A stretch of DNA of 64,000 nucleotides, taken from assembly GCF_932526225.1 (NCBI RefSeq), contig NC_064044.1, forward strand, positions 9,868,050 through 9,932,049, in the 5' to 3' direction. This stretch comes from Nematostella vectensis (Eukaryota > Cnidaria > Anthozoa > Actiniaria > Edwardsiidae). The notes beneath the pieces are model-generated. The model was not told where the DNA came from, searched no databases, and saw only the letters and a program-made list of their open reading frames with translations. Position numbers and translations under genes: made by a program. Of the stretch, positions 13,101-24,900 are shown one piece after another (position 1 is the first letter of the stretch; each line of letters starts with the position of its first letter).

Positions 13101-15011
13101 TTGACAATAACACATAGGTCACCGAGTCTCAATCATCACCAGGATGTTTCGTCTTACCACCCACTAGCTGTTAGAGGTGTCAACCTTTCAGCATTTGAAG
13201 TTGAGATCTGAGTGAATTTGCAATTTTTCTACTATGGCAGTAAACATTTTCTGATTGTATTATTGATTTCTTTAGTTTCATTTTATCATTTTTCATGAAA
13301 CCTCCTTTTCTTTTATATATGAATGATAAGCATACCAATGCCAACCCAAAATTTTACCCAAAATAAGATGCATGAACATTTTATCAAACATGAAAAAAAC
13401 ATGATTGCCAGATATAACTAAATAAGCAGATGGTAGCAATTAAAAAAACTAGATATAAAAAATAGGGGTGTAGTATTTGCAATGAAGTACAGTTACCTAA
13501 CTGTACTTGCAAGAGAACAGCATGAGAACAAGAAAATATACTGTCGCAAAGAAAAATTCCGGAATTTAATTATGCAAGACTATCAAACAACTTGGAATGC
13601 AGGGAGATAGATTATTATAGGGAAATGTTTGCAAAAATTAAAGGAAAAAATCAAATAATTTTCTTCATAAATAACAGTATAAAGGGATCAAAATTTGATA
13701 AATGTAAACAAAGCGTAAATTATATCGGCCTCTGTGGGCCAAAACGGTTAGAACGGCAACCACATATAAATAATACTATTAGGAAATACTAATCTCCTAA
13801 ACCAAATTATTTATTTATATGTTTTTGCAACGTTACTAACCGCACCTCTGTAAGGAATTTGTGTTAAAATGTAAACTAATACAGAAGGAAGAATGCTATG
13901 AAACACAGAATGATAAAAATATTCTGTAAGATTTAAGTTACAGCAAATGTAAATTACTACATCAAAATTAATTTATTCGTGATATTAAAGCTTAGACAAA
14001 TCTTTGGGAAGTGTTTATATGATCTGACGGCTTTATAAGGTTTTGTGTTATTATTGTCGCTTTTAATACTAAACGATTTTCCTCAGTTCTATCTAGAGTA
14101 ATTTCAATTAAAAAGAATTAAGAAATCACAATAGACGGGTCAATTAGGGTAGATTTATTGGAACTTTCGCGAGTTAAATATGTGGGCTTTTTTGAAGAAG
14201 GTACTTGAAGAAGCGAAATTGTAAACATTAAATCCAGGCGAGCAAGCAGTTGTGCTAAATCCAATACAGAATAACTGGATTTGTCTTCGGCTTACCACAA
14301 ATATGATATACAGGAAACAGATAGACCACAATTTCTTATAATTTGATTGATATTACAACTCCTTATCAGATATTTCCGATATCACCACAAAAAACATCGC
14401 GCAACCTATTATTTGTGTTATTACATTCGCCCGCAAAATCAGGGCTAAAAAATGTTTGCTTCTAAATTTAAATAAAACTAACTACGTTCTCGTTTTGCTA
14501 AATTCCTGTTAGTTTGTCGCTAGCATGTAATAAAGGTTAAGGAGCTTATCCGGTTGTTTATTGGGGGCGATGGGAGATTTTAGATCTCATCGAACAACCA
14601 AGGGCTCTTTTCTGTGCAGGAATGAATTCCAACTCGGGCCAAAACAAAACAAGCCACAACTCCCAACCAAATCCCGCCGAATATTTTTCGATAATTGCAA
14701 AAGACTCCCAATCATGGGTCTAATTGGAATAAAAGCTGCGATTCGAGATAAATCAATTCAAGTCGACGATATTTGAAACAGAATTGAGGCCATAGACCGC
14801 AGATGAATGTTGATGGAAGGGTGTCAGTTTCCCTGACACGGTGCTCTTCGAGCAATCACGTCGAATACGAGATACAACGATATAAAACCACAGGCAGGTA
14901 CCTTACCTTCGCTATTTTCAGAGGAGCCCTAAAATCCTTGCCTCCCTGAAGCCGAAAACCCCAAGGAGCTCCTCCGGACAGGACGACTTGGAAAACTTCG
15001 CTAGACGCCAT
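1024..15011 (-). CDS. PDZ-domain protein of PDLIM/Zasp/Enigma type (partial, continues past window start)
   Basis: Four minus-strand exons join in phase: 14907-15011, 12740-12891, 8238-8434 and 1024-1108. Exon 1 opens [14 protein letters not shown] followed by [13 protein letters not shown], the signature start of PDLIM/ALP/Enigma/Zasp PDZ domains, where the PWGFR segment forms the carboxylate-binding loop. Exon 2 completes the PDZ fold ([14 protein letters not shown], then [14 protein letters not shown] and a final NLNLLLCK strand). Exons 3 and 4 encode a Ser/Pro/Tyr-rich linker. In this family the PDZ binds alpha-actinin-type C termini at Z-discs, stress fibres or junctions, and LIM domains often follow. 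No LIM domain is inside the window, so PDZ-LIM membership is inferred from the PDZ alone. All donors are GT and acceptors AG. The start codon is the first ATG of the PDZ exon, with a CArG box 62 bp upstream. The intron between exons 3 and 4 carries a 5.4 kb minisatellite. Confidence 0.82.
1412..6848. repeat. 5.4 kb minisatellite, ~52-bp unit (about 105 copies)
   Basis: The unit is 51-53 bp and reads roughly GACCTGAAGGACAAGGGG, then GAATTCTTAGTGAGGATC and a variable CC/AG plus GGTGTCTCAGCCCC. Most units carry a GAATTC and many a GGATCC. Copies differ by a few substitutions and by one G in the G run, so long in-frame readings on both strands ([14 protein letters not shown] and reverse) appear by chance. 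I treat none of these as coding. The array sits in the intron between exons 3 and 4 of the PDZ gene. Confidence 0.97.
7260..7740. repeat. Purine-rich (G/A) low-complexity tract
   Basis: The plus strand is strongly purine-biased with runs of GGGG and GAGG; the minus strand reads as proline/serine/leucine-rich frames without real coding character. A similar tract lies at 8000-8230. Both are intronic in the PDZ gene. Confidence 0.7.
7743..7980. mobile_element. MITE-like element, CACCAGTTTACTTC family, copy 1
   Basis: It begins CACTGTCACCAGTTTTC and ends with an inverted counterpart, GTAAACTGTTGACAATGC. The interior matches two other window copies, at 18996-19170 and 36149-36372, which share GACAAAAGAAT-type cores. 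It is non-coding, and the family is assigned only by these internal copies. Confidence 0.65.
8238..8434 (-). CDS. PDZ gene exon 3 (Ser/Pro/Tyr linker)
   Basis: The acceptor TTCAACAG and donor GTTAGT frame 66 codons in the phase needed after exon 2. The protein has no known fold, but [20 protein letters not shown] and repeated tyrosines resemble the disordered linkers between PDZ and LIM domains. It is accepted because the phase is consistent at both ends. Confidence 0.7.
8742..8915. mobile_element. MITE-like element, CAGGGGCGGAT family, copy 1
   Basis: It starts CAGGGGCGGATTTAGGGG. Its interior (TTTGAAATAACAAATAATAT, then GGCCCCCCTTTCTTGAAAC) matches the reverse complement of the element at 16269-16443. 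The right terminus is eroded. Confidence 0.6.
8989..10730. other. Intron of the PDZ gene, nothing recognised
   Basis: AT-rich intronic sequence. I found no phase-compatible exon, no terminal inverted repeats and no tandem array here. Confidence 0.5.
11075..11220. repeat. ~39-bp tandem repeat (four units)
   Basis: The core GACAACACAGGGAAACCAGTG with a CAAACAGC tail recurs four times with small changes. It lies in a PDZ gene intron. Confidence 0.75.
11435..11662. repeat. Direct tandem duplication, ~110-bp unit
   Basis: Two nearly identical units each run from GAACCCTGGTTAAGACAACC to GAAATACCTCCTT. They differ mainly in the length of A and T runs, so the duplication looks recent. Confidence 0.85.
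12545..12699. mobile_element. Short MITE-like element with AGGTGCRTAC ends and a poly-G core
   Basis: It begins AGGTGCATACCCAGG and ends with the inverted CCCCCTGTGTACGCACCT. A run of over 20 G lies inside at about 12655-12676. It is non-coding and inserted a short distance downstream of PDZ exon 2 (gene direction). Confidence 0.6.
12740..12891 (-). CDS. PDZ gene exon 2 (second half of PDZ domain)
   Basis: The acceptor TTCCACAG precedes [12 protein letters not shown], and the donor GTAAGA follows LLLCK in phase 2. The segment supplies the GSKAERAG turn, the IxPN strand and the [11 protein letters not shown] helix (alphaB) of the PDZ fold. Joined to exon 1 it gives a PDZ domain of about 80 residues, normal for the family. 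Confidence 0.85.
14907..15011 (-). CDS. PDZ gene exon 1 (start codon, PWGFR loop)
   Basis: The exon has 35 codons and runs from ATG at 15011 to a GTAAGG donor, ending in phase 0 after LKIAK. It contains [12 protein letters not shown], the carboxylate-binding loop typical of PDLIM-class PDZ domains. Confidence 0.85.
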
Positions 15012-15072
15012 TACGAGTTTTGCTCCCAGCGTGCTTAGCGTGCTGGATTGGTCCCCGGTACTCGAGCCATGA

Positions 15073-15082
15073 CCATATAAGG
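15073..15082. promoter_or_regulatory. CArG box (SRF/MADS site) upstream of the PDZ gene
   Basis: The sequence CCATATAAGG matches the consensus CC(A/T)6GG exactly and reads as CCTTATATGG on the gene strand. It lies 62 bp upstream of the ATG. SRF, with MRTF cofactors, binds such sites in promoters of actin-cytoskeleton and muscle genes in animals, which fits a PDLIM-type gene. Binding is inferred. Confidence 0.6.
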
Positions 15083-16260
15083 CAGTCTATCCCGCGATGT
15101 TAACTCACAAATGTACAGATTCGCCTCCGAAAACACTCTCTCTTAGTATTTTTTTTTCTGTTTTGTATTTTGTTTTCAGATAAAAGAGCTTTTTGGTTGG
15201 TTTCAAAAATCTTTTCTCGCATGTCGTTTTATCGTAAGATAGCATCAAATTGCACAAATTTACACGAATCACGCGAGAGACACGCAATATTCTGACGCTC
15301 TCACCCGAAAATCATTCTCCCAAACCCCCTTGGCAGCGGAAAGCCATAGATGAATAACCAATAGGCTAAACTATAAAAACAAGTCGTAAGGTCTCAAGCG
15401 TGAAGTTCTTCGTGAACGAGATGTGATAAAACGTGTCGCCTGTGAAAAAAAAAAAAAAAAAAAAAAAACAGCTCCGGGTCTAATGTATGAATGAGGTGTG
15501 AGATAATCGTGACAGTCCTTAGATCGCGTGAGCCGTGTTGGGCACGAGACCCAATCCCGCGTTTTGTTTCTAGAGTTCCCCTGCTGTGTTCTGTCACCGC
15601 CCAAATGTTTGGTGCACATATTACGCCCATAAAGACGTTCTCTTCTCATTTTCGAACTTCTGTATAAGCGCATTTAGCGGCTGTCTAGTGAAACAGTGTA
15701 TCCATGTCGCCTTTGATTATTGCCACAATTATGTTGTTTCAGTATTGTGTGTTTAAGAAAGCTAGAGATGAGCGAGGAAGTGGTGGGCACGTGCCCCTAT
15801 CCCCCTGCTACGGCATCTTCTTGAAGAAGTCGATCAACTACTCCTTTGTTACTATTTATAATAGGGGATCTGCGCTTCAAGATCACGTGACATTTTAGTG
15901 GCAAACTAGCGCGCGCTCAGGCTTTTAGCGGCAAAATAAGAGCAACATAGAGTAACTTTTGTTGCCGGAATTTTTAGGGTTTAGTTTTATTTAAAGATTT
16001 TATTTTTCGTCGTTATTTGGCGTGACTGGCGTAAAAAAGTTCTGTATTTATTTTGGCTTGAATATGCAACCAAAAGGTCACTAAATTTCTTGGCGCAAGT
16101 CCCCTACTGAAAAAAAAAACGGTTCTTTAGCAAGGAAAACATCAAAATAACGAATGAAATCTGATACGTTATTGACGAGATTTGATTGAAAATATCTTGG
16201 TTACTCGATGAGCGGGAGCATAAAATGGTAGCGTGATTGGTCGTCTTACTGAAAATAAAT
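15083..16260. other. Intergenic DNA between the PDZ gene and a MITE
   Basis: The upstream flank of the PDZ gene includes a ~24-base A run at about 15447-15470. Short open frames exist on both strands, but none has splice signals or recognisable protein features. Confidence 0.45.
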
Positions 16261-16268
16261 ACCTGGTT

Positions 16269-16443
16269 CAGGGGCGGATCCAGAAGTTTAAAAATGGGGG
16301 CCGAAGCAAAAGTTTCAAGAAAGGGGGGGCCGGACTTATTGTTCTTCCGTATTTTTCCTTATATTTCTTGTTATTTTTAAAGCAAATATCTGAAAATAGG
16401 GGGGTCTGGGCCCCTTGCCTCCCCCCCCCTAGATCTGCCCCTG
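16269..16443. mobile_element. MITE with CAGGGGCGGATC terminal inverted repeats, copy 2
   Basis: The left end CAGGGGCGGATCCAG and right end AGATCTGCCCCTG are inverted repeats. The 175-bp interior shares AAGTTTCAAGAAAGGGGGG-like sequence with the reverse complement of the 8742-8915 element. No coding capacity. Confidence 0.75.
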
Positions 16444-16587
16444 TAGTTGCTTGAAATTGTATCATCGCCCCGAAAAAAGGAGAGATAAAGTAGGGCAGTC
16501 ATGTGTCCCCAGAATGGTTTGATTCTTCTAGATAACAAAAGTTAACACTTGAGATAGTACGTCTGAATTTAGAGAGGAGGAGGAGGG

Positions 16588-16890
16588 AAAGGGAGAGAGG
16601 GGAGGGTTGTTGTGGGGGTGAAAGGGAGAGAGGGGAGGGTTGTTGTGGGGGTGAAAGGGAGAGAGGGGAGGGTTGTTGTGGGGGTGAAAGGGAGAGAGGG
16701 GAGGGTTGTTGTGGGGGTGAAAGGGAGAGAGGGGAGGGTTGTTGTGGGGGTGAAAGGGAGAGAGGGGAGGGTTGTTGTGAGGGTGAAAGGGAGAGAGGGG
16801 AGGGTTGTTGTGGGGGTGAAAGGGAGAGAGGGGAGGGTTGTTGTGGGGGTGAAAGGGAGAGAGGGGAGGGTTGTTGTGGGGGTGAAAGGG
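16588..16890. repeat. 33-bp minisatellite (nine or more copies)
   Basis: The unit GGGAGAGAGGGGAGGG followed by TTGTTGTGGGGGTGAAA repeats nearly perfectly. Because 33 is divisible by three it yields repetitive open frames on both strands (VVGVKGREGR; SLPFTPTTTLP). I regard these as non-coding. Confidence 0.95.
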
Positions 16891-17885
16891 AGAACAGACA
16901 CTAGTTCGGTACGAGAGAACATGACATCTGAATTTATTTGTTTATAAAGGTATAACAATACTATGAATCATTAGAATTTTAAGAGTTCTAAGATACTGGG
17001 ACAAATATAATATCTTGTAAATGCTGGCTTGTTGAATTAAAATAAAAAAATTCACACAGAAGGCCTGTTTGTATCACTAGCCCATGTGTTTCAGCGTCAC
17101 GGTATTAGCTTTAATAACGCTCAATATTACGTAACAAAGGATGGTAAGACGTCACGCAATATCTCGAGTAAAAAAAACGCTCTTTGCTAAAACAATTAAA
17201 AGTGGAATGAAAATATAACTAAAAAACAACGTAATAAAATTCATTGGGTAATTTTCCCTTTTTTTAACTAGGCTTACACACCTGAGGAGAACACAGGTAT
17301 CCCATGCCTAAAAATAATAAAGGACTCCTTACCCAACCCTACCCCTTTCCGATGTTTAGCCTCTATCTCTCCCTCCCGAATTCCCATTGCAGGCATTAAT
17401 TTTTCTGGCTTAGAGCCTCAATAATATCAAAATTATAATTCTGCCCAAAAGTACATTTGTTTGATTTCCTCATGAATCCAACGAATTCGCATCATTTTCT
17501 CAATATTTAGGCTCATTAATGAATCCTATAACTGAACATTCTAAAGAAAGTGAATCGCTAAAGCACAAATCGCGAAAAACGATACGCCTTCGGATAAAAG
17601 TGGAATAAAAAGACCATGTGACCAACTTGCGCGAGACATAATTATCTAGAGCAAAAAAAAGACCACCAAGGCGCTGTGCAATAACGCCTATGCTAAAGAA
17701 GCTACCTTCAAGTGGACACAAGACAAAGGTAATGCTGTTGATCTACCTTATAGTACCTCCCACATAGTGTCTAGACAGCATCCGCACTATTTGACTAGTA
17801 ATGCTTACTCTTTTGGGCGCTGTCTACACGCCTGGGTCCACCTGAATCACCTTGTAAAGCGTAAGCGGAACGCACGTAGTTTTCA

Positions 17886-18026
17886 GATTCTCGCTAGAAC
17901 ATAAGCGCAAGCGGAAGCGCAAGAGAACGCAACTGCTTGATTTTCTTGCGTTTGCGCTTGTGTTTGACCGATTTTCACTTGTGTTGCGCTTCCGTTTGCG
18001 CTTACGCTTGCGTCCTAGTGAGAACC
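17886..18026. mobile_element. Palindromic MITE-like element with GTTCTC(A/G)CTAG ends
   Basis: The left part GATTCTCGCTAGAAC with AAGCGCAAGCGGAAGCGCAAG is mirrored at the right by CGTTTGCGCTTACGCTTGCG with TCCTAGTGAGAACC. The whole block is nearly one imperfect inverted repeat built from a CGCAAGCG motif. Confidence 0.65.
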
Positions 18027-18031
18027 AACCT

Positions 18032-18266
18032 TAATAGACCGTTTTCACGATGTTGCGCGCGCATGCCACGACTGGCGGGCCATAGGTGATCCAAAATGCG
18101 AGCGAAGAGGTATTTGACTCTAGCGCTAGTTTGACTATAGCACTTTGACAGCATTATCTATAGCTTCGTCTGTAAATTCCACTTCGTACAACATTTTATA
18201 TCAGCGGTGGTCCGCCAGTCTGTGATATTTTGGATGCGCACGCAACATCGTGAAAACGGTCTATTA
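18032..18266. mobile_element. MITE with near-perfect TAATAGACCGTTTTCACGAT terminal inverted repeats
   Basis: TAATAGACCGTTTTCACGAT plus GTTGCG is mirrored by CGCAACATCGTGAAAACGG plus TCTATTA. The element is 235 bp, non-coding, and abuts the palindromic element at 17886-18026. A TA target-site duplication is possible. Confidence 0.85.
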
Positions 18267-18522
18267 GAATTAGACAGCCTGGAAGTATTCAAATAATGCA
18301 TGGATAGTCAAAATCATCCAAAATGATAAGAGGTCTCAATATTCAAACTAAAATTATAAACAACAGCGTCACGCATTAGTGTCACGCAAATCGATCAGAG
18401 GGTCTTTGAGCAGTTAATGACAAACTTGACGTCTTAAATATCAAATTCCGCTTAATTTAGTAAAAATGTACTTGGAACCATTTGGATTTCTTGAATTCTC
18501 TTATCTACAACCTATTTTTAAT

Positions 18523-18920
18523 TCAAAATAAAATATTCGATCTTCTCTTCCATTCATTCTTCTTGCGATTTGCACCTGAGTTTTCTCTCTTTACAACCGG
18601 GCTTCCTGTGGCGGGACTAGGACCACGACCCGCGGGTGCACTCGCTCCTCCTTCGCTTTTCCTGGCGCCACGAGACGGACTGTCAGTTCTCGTCTTCGTC
18701 GAAGCCTTACCGAGCGAACTCCGAGACGAGCTTTCGGTTCTCTCCAGGCCGCGAATTGAAGAGCTCCGAGTCGGAATATCACGTGACCCGGACCGACGAG
18801 AAGTCGACCGCTCTCGGGCACTGTTCGTGATTATCTTGACTTTGTCGGGTCGTACGAACGAACCGAACCTTGGCTTGCACGCGAAATAACGGACTCCGGA
18901 AACTGATCCGTCATTTTTAC
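18523..18920 (-). CDS. KIF13B: KIF13B exon 37: rest of CAP-Gly and basic C terminus
   Basis: It starts after acceptor TTCATCAG with [20 protein letters not shown], which contains the GKNDG motif that binds EEY/F C termini such as those of tubulin and EB proteins. It continues [11 protein letters not shown] and then a Ser/Arg-rich basic tail to the TGA at 18523-18525. The GKNDG motif is intact. Confidence 0.92.
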
Positions 18921-21900
18921 CTGATGAATCAAACCGGAACGTTTTAGTGGGACTGGCAATCGACACGCAGTCAGTAACGGTAAATATACACTTATTCTTA
19001 AAGCTGCATTGTCACCAGTTTACTTCCGGAGGTCCGACGGAAACCTCAACCGTTAAAAGACAAAAGAATATATTATAATCCGAGATGTATAACAGGCCAT
19101 CCATTCTAAATTATCAATCACAACCTCAAAGAGAATTCCAATAAACACACTGCCATTTGGCAATTTTCATTTTTCATTTGCACAGACTATTTTAAAGCGT
19201 ACAACCTCGTTCATTTTGAAATTTCTAGCCTGCTAGCCTGCTCTCCGGAGATTTGGGATTCCCGAATTTCCGTAGAGCCGGCTAGATCGCTAGGAAATTT
19301 CTTACTTCATTTCTTGGTAGTTTTTAAAAATGAAGTTAATAAGGGACCGACCACTTGATTTATCTGATCGGTCGGTAAAAATACTTTACAATCTCTATGA
19401 AAGAAAATCGAACAATTAATCTTTGGCTGAAGAATCTAGTTAAAAAAATCGAGCAAAAAAACTGGCTGCGAAATAATGTCGAACAGGAAAAAAAATGTGT
19501 TACCTTCCTGTCAGATATCGAATGTGCTACAGAAATAATCCCTTTTCAAAAAATAATTTAGAAGGCAGTTTGAAGAACGATTGTGAGGTTGTTTTAACAG
19601 GATTCAAATAAAGAAGAAATATTACAAAACACTTTGTACTTTTTTTTTCTGTCTCTTTTTATGAAAAATGAGCGCTATCTGAGCAGTTTTTAGAACTTTT
19701 CATTGACATTGACAGAGGGAAAAAATGGCATGAAATTTTCCTTTTCTCAATATATAAGCTTAAGATTCCGCATACAAGGAGTTTCTCTTACCAAAAGCTT
19801 AATTCCAAATTTTAAAGAAATTTAGAAGTTATGAAATTTAGATAATAGCGAGCAAAATTGGCTTAATTTCTGATCAGAGCCAGACTTCTCCCTAAAAACA
19901 AGGAGAATTCATACTTTGAACATTTGAAAATTGCACTTCAAGCATCATATCTCGAAGACGAATCTATTATAAAAAAATAATTTGCGATATGTTGGTTTAC
20001 ATAACATAAGGAACCTCTATGCAAAGATTCAAGATTACCGAAGTTAACCAGACCTTATTTTGGGAAAACTTGCCATTTTTTGGCTGTCAGTGCAACCCAA
20101 TATGCAATTGGCACGTACCTCCAGCCTTGTCGAGCTCTACTCCTACCCAGGGCCCCGGCGAGAACTCGGTCGCCCCGATAAAGCGAATCACGCCAGTCTT
20201 GCCCTTCCCAACTTCAATTGCCATGCCAACGCTCAGCCCTGCTAAGTTAGACTCGTCCCAGTCCTCAAGGTCATCACGGCTGCCAAGTGATGATAGGTCG
20301 TCACGTGACCCAAACATTCCCTCGCTACCCTCGCTCGCGGCGTAAAGACGATCAGCGGATGAACCGTCTTGATTTGCGGAAAGCTGTTCTGATTGGCTTG
20401 TGAGTGGCGTTTCCGGTGTAGGCGCTGCCTCATGTGTGTAAGATATTTCCGGTGCAGAGGTTACTTTCGATATGAATGTCGTTTCCGGTGTGGGTGTTGC
20501 TTCTTGCTTGGGTGACAAATCTGGAGCAGTGGTTTCTTCCGATGTGGATGTTACTTCCGGTGTAGACGTCGCTTGTTGCGTTGATGGCACTTCCGGTGTC
20601 AATGGCACTTCCGGTGTAGACCTTTCTTGTTGTGTGGATAGAACATCTGGTACAAAAGATACCTCCGGTGTGGATGACACTTCCGGTGAAGTCGTTACTT
20701 TCGGGGTTGAGGACATTTCCGGTGTTCCGGTTATTTCCGGTTTCTCACAAATGGCAGCTGTCAAATCATCATCCAGTTCTTTCTGCTCATGTCGACCAGA
20801 GCTGTCATTTGTGCAACCGGAAGTGACATCAGTGCGTAATACCTTTTCTGCATCGATAGCGGTTTCAAAGGTCTGAGTGTCAGTTTCTCCATTTGCTGTG
20901 GTATCTAACAATAGTGCCGAGATATCGGAAGATGGTGACTCTATTGTCGTGTCGTGTTTAGAATCCTCTGACTTTAGCCCCGGTACTAAACCGGAGATGT
21001 CCGTCAAGTCACTAGAGTCAGTACCAGTTCCCTCCTGCTCGACTTTTGACTTTTCTAATTCAGCCTTAATACTTTCTATTGAGAACAAATCGTCAAATGT
21101 CTTCGGTTTCTTATTGGTGCTCTGCCCCGGGATCAACGAGGGCCCAGAAGTTTCCGGTTCAGGCGAATCTAAGGTGAACATGTCCATCTTTTCGGTAAAC
21201 GCGGCTTGGAGATCGAGTAGGTTTGTTTTCTTTGTTTTTCCAACGTTAAACTTGGATGGCTCTTTCCTTGACAGAAGCTCTGGAGCCTTAAGAAGAGGTT
21301 TCCCCCAATTATTGGATTCGGTTTTAGATTCGGGCTGCGTGGGGGCTACTAAAGGCTTCGCCCCGAAGGGTGTTGGCGTGGGTAAGTCGTCGTAAGGCGT
21401 TGCGGGAGGCTCGTCGTAGGTAATCGTATCCGAACTTGCTGTTCTATCTCGAAGTTCGTCGGGCGATGGACTGATCGTGCCTTCGGACACTGCCGATCTA
21501 CTGTCGTTAAAGTCGAACAAGTTCGTCTGAGTTTGTGCTTTTGGACTCGGAGTTAATGATCGGACATCTTCGTCAAGAGTTTCAAGCTCAAGAAGTAAAG
21601 AGCTCGGACGAGAATTCGATGAATTGCGTTTAACAGAAGTATCCCGAAGTTGTACAGGAGACGAAGTACTTGGTGGTGACACAAACGAAGAGAAATCGAT
21701 TAGAAGGTCGTCACGACCCGAGCTCCGATTGGATCGGGATTCAGAGAAGCTTTGACTGTTGGCTATATGGTACTCGCTGCGACCAATACCCTATAAACAA
21801 AAAAGTTAGATTAAGCAAGACTCAAACCAGATTTACGTTATCCTAATCAGAATAAAGATTATCCTTATCGGGTAAAAGATGATCCGAATCAGAGTAAAAA

Positions 21901-24900
21901 TGATTCTTACCAGATTAAAAATTATCAAAACCAGACAAAACATAATCCTAACCAGATTAAACATGATCCTAACCAGATTAAACATGATCCTAACAAGATT
22001 AATCACGATCCTGACCAGATTAAACATGAACCTAACCAGAAATCACATGGTCCTAACCAGATTCTACACGATCCTTACCAGATCAAACATAACGCGCGGC
22101 AATACGCGGCCATACAAAAACTAGCACAGAAATACAAAAACTAGCAAAATAAGGCAAAAACAATTTCGCGTATTCGTGGATAAAAAAAACTGCTCTAAAA
22201 ACAAACAAAACGGCCAGCTACGCAGGCTATTTAATGAGTAATCTCCCTTTACAACACATTGTTTACCCCCTCTCCGCAGACAGACTGGCAGAAGGACAGA
22301 CGAACAGGCAAACAGACAAAACAAGACCGAGGGAAAGAGGGGCAGACATACTTACAAATCGCCCTATTTCTATATATAACCCCCCCCCCCCCCCCCTCGC
22401 CTCCGGGTACGGCGTATGACAGTAAAGGCAGGTGTAAGACAGCGATGGAGGAGGAGTGATGCTCTAAAGAACCTTTACAAGCTGATTTTTAAAGTGCCCG
22501 TAGCATCAAACTCTTAATTTCCGGGTTTGAAAACAAACAATACAAGGTTTTATTTCCATACGACGGGTTTTCGTGGGGTTTTGCCGTCTTTTAAACGTAA
22601 ATAATATCGCACTCTCGAGTATAAAGTGACCCCACTTTTCGAAAGAGCCAGGCATTCCTCGTTGGTTCAGGAATCCTGAAGGTCACATTTTAGCCTGTTA
22701 CCAGAGCTTGTATCTTTGCCCGTGGTCAAATTTCGAGATTTTTTCTGATATCATATGAAAACTCTCTACCTAATCATCATCTCAGGATAAGTAAATATAA
22801 AAAAAAAACAAGTTATTGGAATTTGATGCTAGGGGAGCTTTACATATGAGTTTAGCTTCAAGCTTACTTTTAAGTCCCAGTAACGAGCGGACTCAGGTGA
22901 TTCAAAGCGGCCTGGGCTGGATGCCAGAGAGAAATCCGACTGAAACACAACAGACAACATGAATGATAGCCACGGCTCACACAACGTATAAATTCCGAGA
23001 ATTGATCATTCAACGTTCTAGGAGCAAAGTATTAAAAAGTTCTCGGCATTTCTTAGAAATTTATCACATAAAGCAAAACGTTGGCAGATATCATTAAACC
23101 AAACAAATTTGTTTCATATTTCTTAACAAGAACACTTTCCCGAATCCCGAAATTAAATTATCTCGAGGAATAATCGAGAGATTTCTGGGAAATTTCAAGA
23201 TATTGCAACAAAGTCCTCAGGAACAAGCGATTGAATAAAAAAAAAACGAGAGGCTAAGCGAGAGAATTTCTTCAAAATTTAATTTTTTTTTTACAGCTGT
23301 GTGAGCCTTGTACAGAGTCACGTGACAGGATGACAGCTAAGATTCATGGATTAAGCATGATCTTGGTTACGTGAAATGACTGACACATTGAATAGCAACG
23401 CATGCTTTGGCTACAACATGCTGAACATGCAGATTTAACGTATGAAGAGCTTTGAAACATGCAAGTTAAGGAAGTGTACGCGCGCAGGGCATGGCGGGAT
23501 TAGGAGTCTTTATAAAACATTTACTTTTACTTTACCAAAGGACATGTCATTCGTCAGACCTCTGGTCGGCGATTAATATTTTCACATAAGAATAAGACTG
23601 ATAGATTATTCGTCGCAATAAAACCAAGATGACGACGAGAAAAAGAAAATAGCATTAGAGCTAAAAAAGCATTTCGACTATTTAACAGTTATCCCTAGAA
23701 CCCGAAAGGGTTCTGAGTCCAAAAGGGACAAAAGAATAGTTCTAGTCAAATCACACTAGTAGGTCGATTTGTATAACCAAAACGTCATGGCAGTCATTTA
23801 GCCGATTTGTATAACCAAAACCGTCATGGCAGTCATTTAGCTTTCAAATCCTGCACCTTTCGTTACTAATACATACACTAATACTTATAGCCTATTAGTA
23901 GGCCAACCAATCAGAATACAGCACTGGTGATATACCACTTGTGACCACTAAGTGTGATTTGACTAAAAAGCTTCAATTCACTAACCTCTCGTCCCCATGA
24001 GCATCAAAATTATAGCGCAATTATGAAAGAGTCAATGTAAGCCAATTTATATTGGCTTATTATATTATTATTTCCATAGTCGCGCTGTCATTGATTTAAA
24101 TTATATAAGCAGTGCCGGTGAAAACATGCACTTAATCGTAACCGTTCGCGTGTTACGCGCGCTACCGTGGTAACCCGGACCAAGGCTACCGTTGTAGCCA
24201 ATAAGAATGCTACAATCGTATTGTTGATTGACATGAGCTTCAAAGTGGCTTCCCAGGATGCACTTAGCTTTGCCAGAGAAATGATTCATCAAAATGCCAG
24301 ACAGTTACTTCGAAAGACTTTCAATGTGGCCACGGCAGCGCGCGTCGCAGTTTATTGGCGATCGGGAATGTTTCTTGACAATAGTTGATCTTAGACGTGC
24401 ATTATAAGGTTGTCATGTAATCCTTACCACGGCGGCCAGGTTAGGCGTGCTAGCAAACTTGCGCAAAGGTTTGCCAATGGCGGCGAGCTTCTCCTTGACG
24501 ACAACTTCCTGAAAACGGGAAAAAGCACACGGATATCAAACGTACACGAAAAACAAGGGTACACGGATAAGGAGAGTACATTGGTATCTTGAGTACACCG
24601 GTAGCAAGAGTACACGGGTATCAAGAGTACACGGATATCAAACGTACACGGAAAACAAGAGTAAACGGATAACAAGAGTACATGTGTATCAAGAGTACAC
24701 GGGCCTCAAGAGTTCACGGATAAAGAGAGTACATGGGTATCAAGAGTACACGAGTATTAATGGTACACGGGTATCGACACGGAAAACAATCGTACATGGA
24801 CCAATCAAACCAGATAAACTTAGAAAGAATATCCCGAGCTATTTTTGATTATTAAGAAAATCAATCCAGACGCTTCATCCATCATTAAAAATGCTACCTA

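Noticed and set aside
18482-18889. Plus-strand 135-residue frame
   Set aside because: Antisense shadow of the last KIF13B exon, which has a clear CAP-Gly domain.
20472-21395. Plus-strand frames of 134 and 172 residues
   Set aside because: Antisense shadows of the large KIF13B linker exon.
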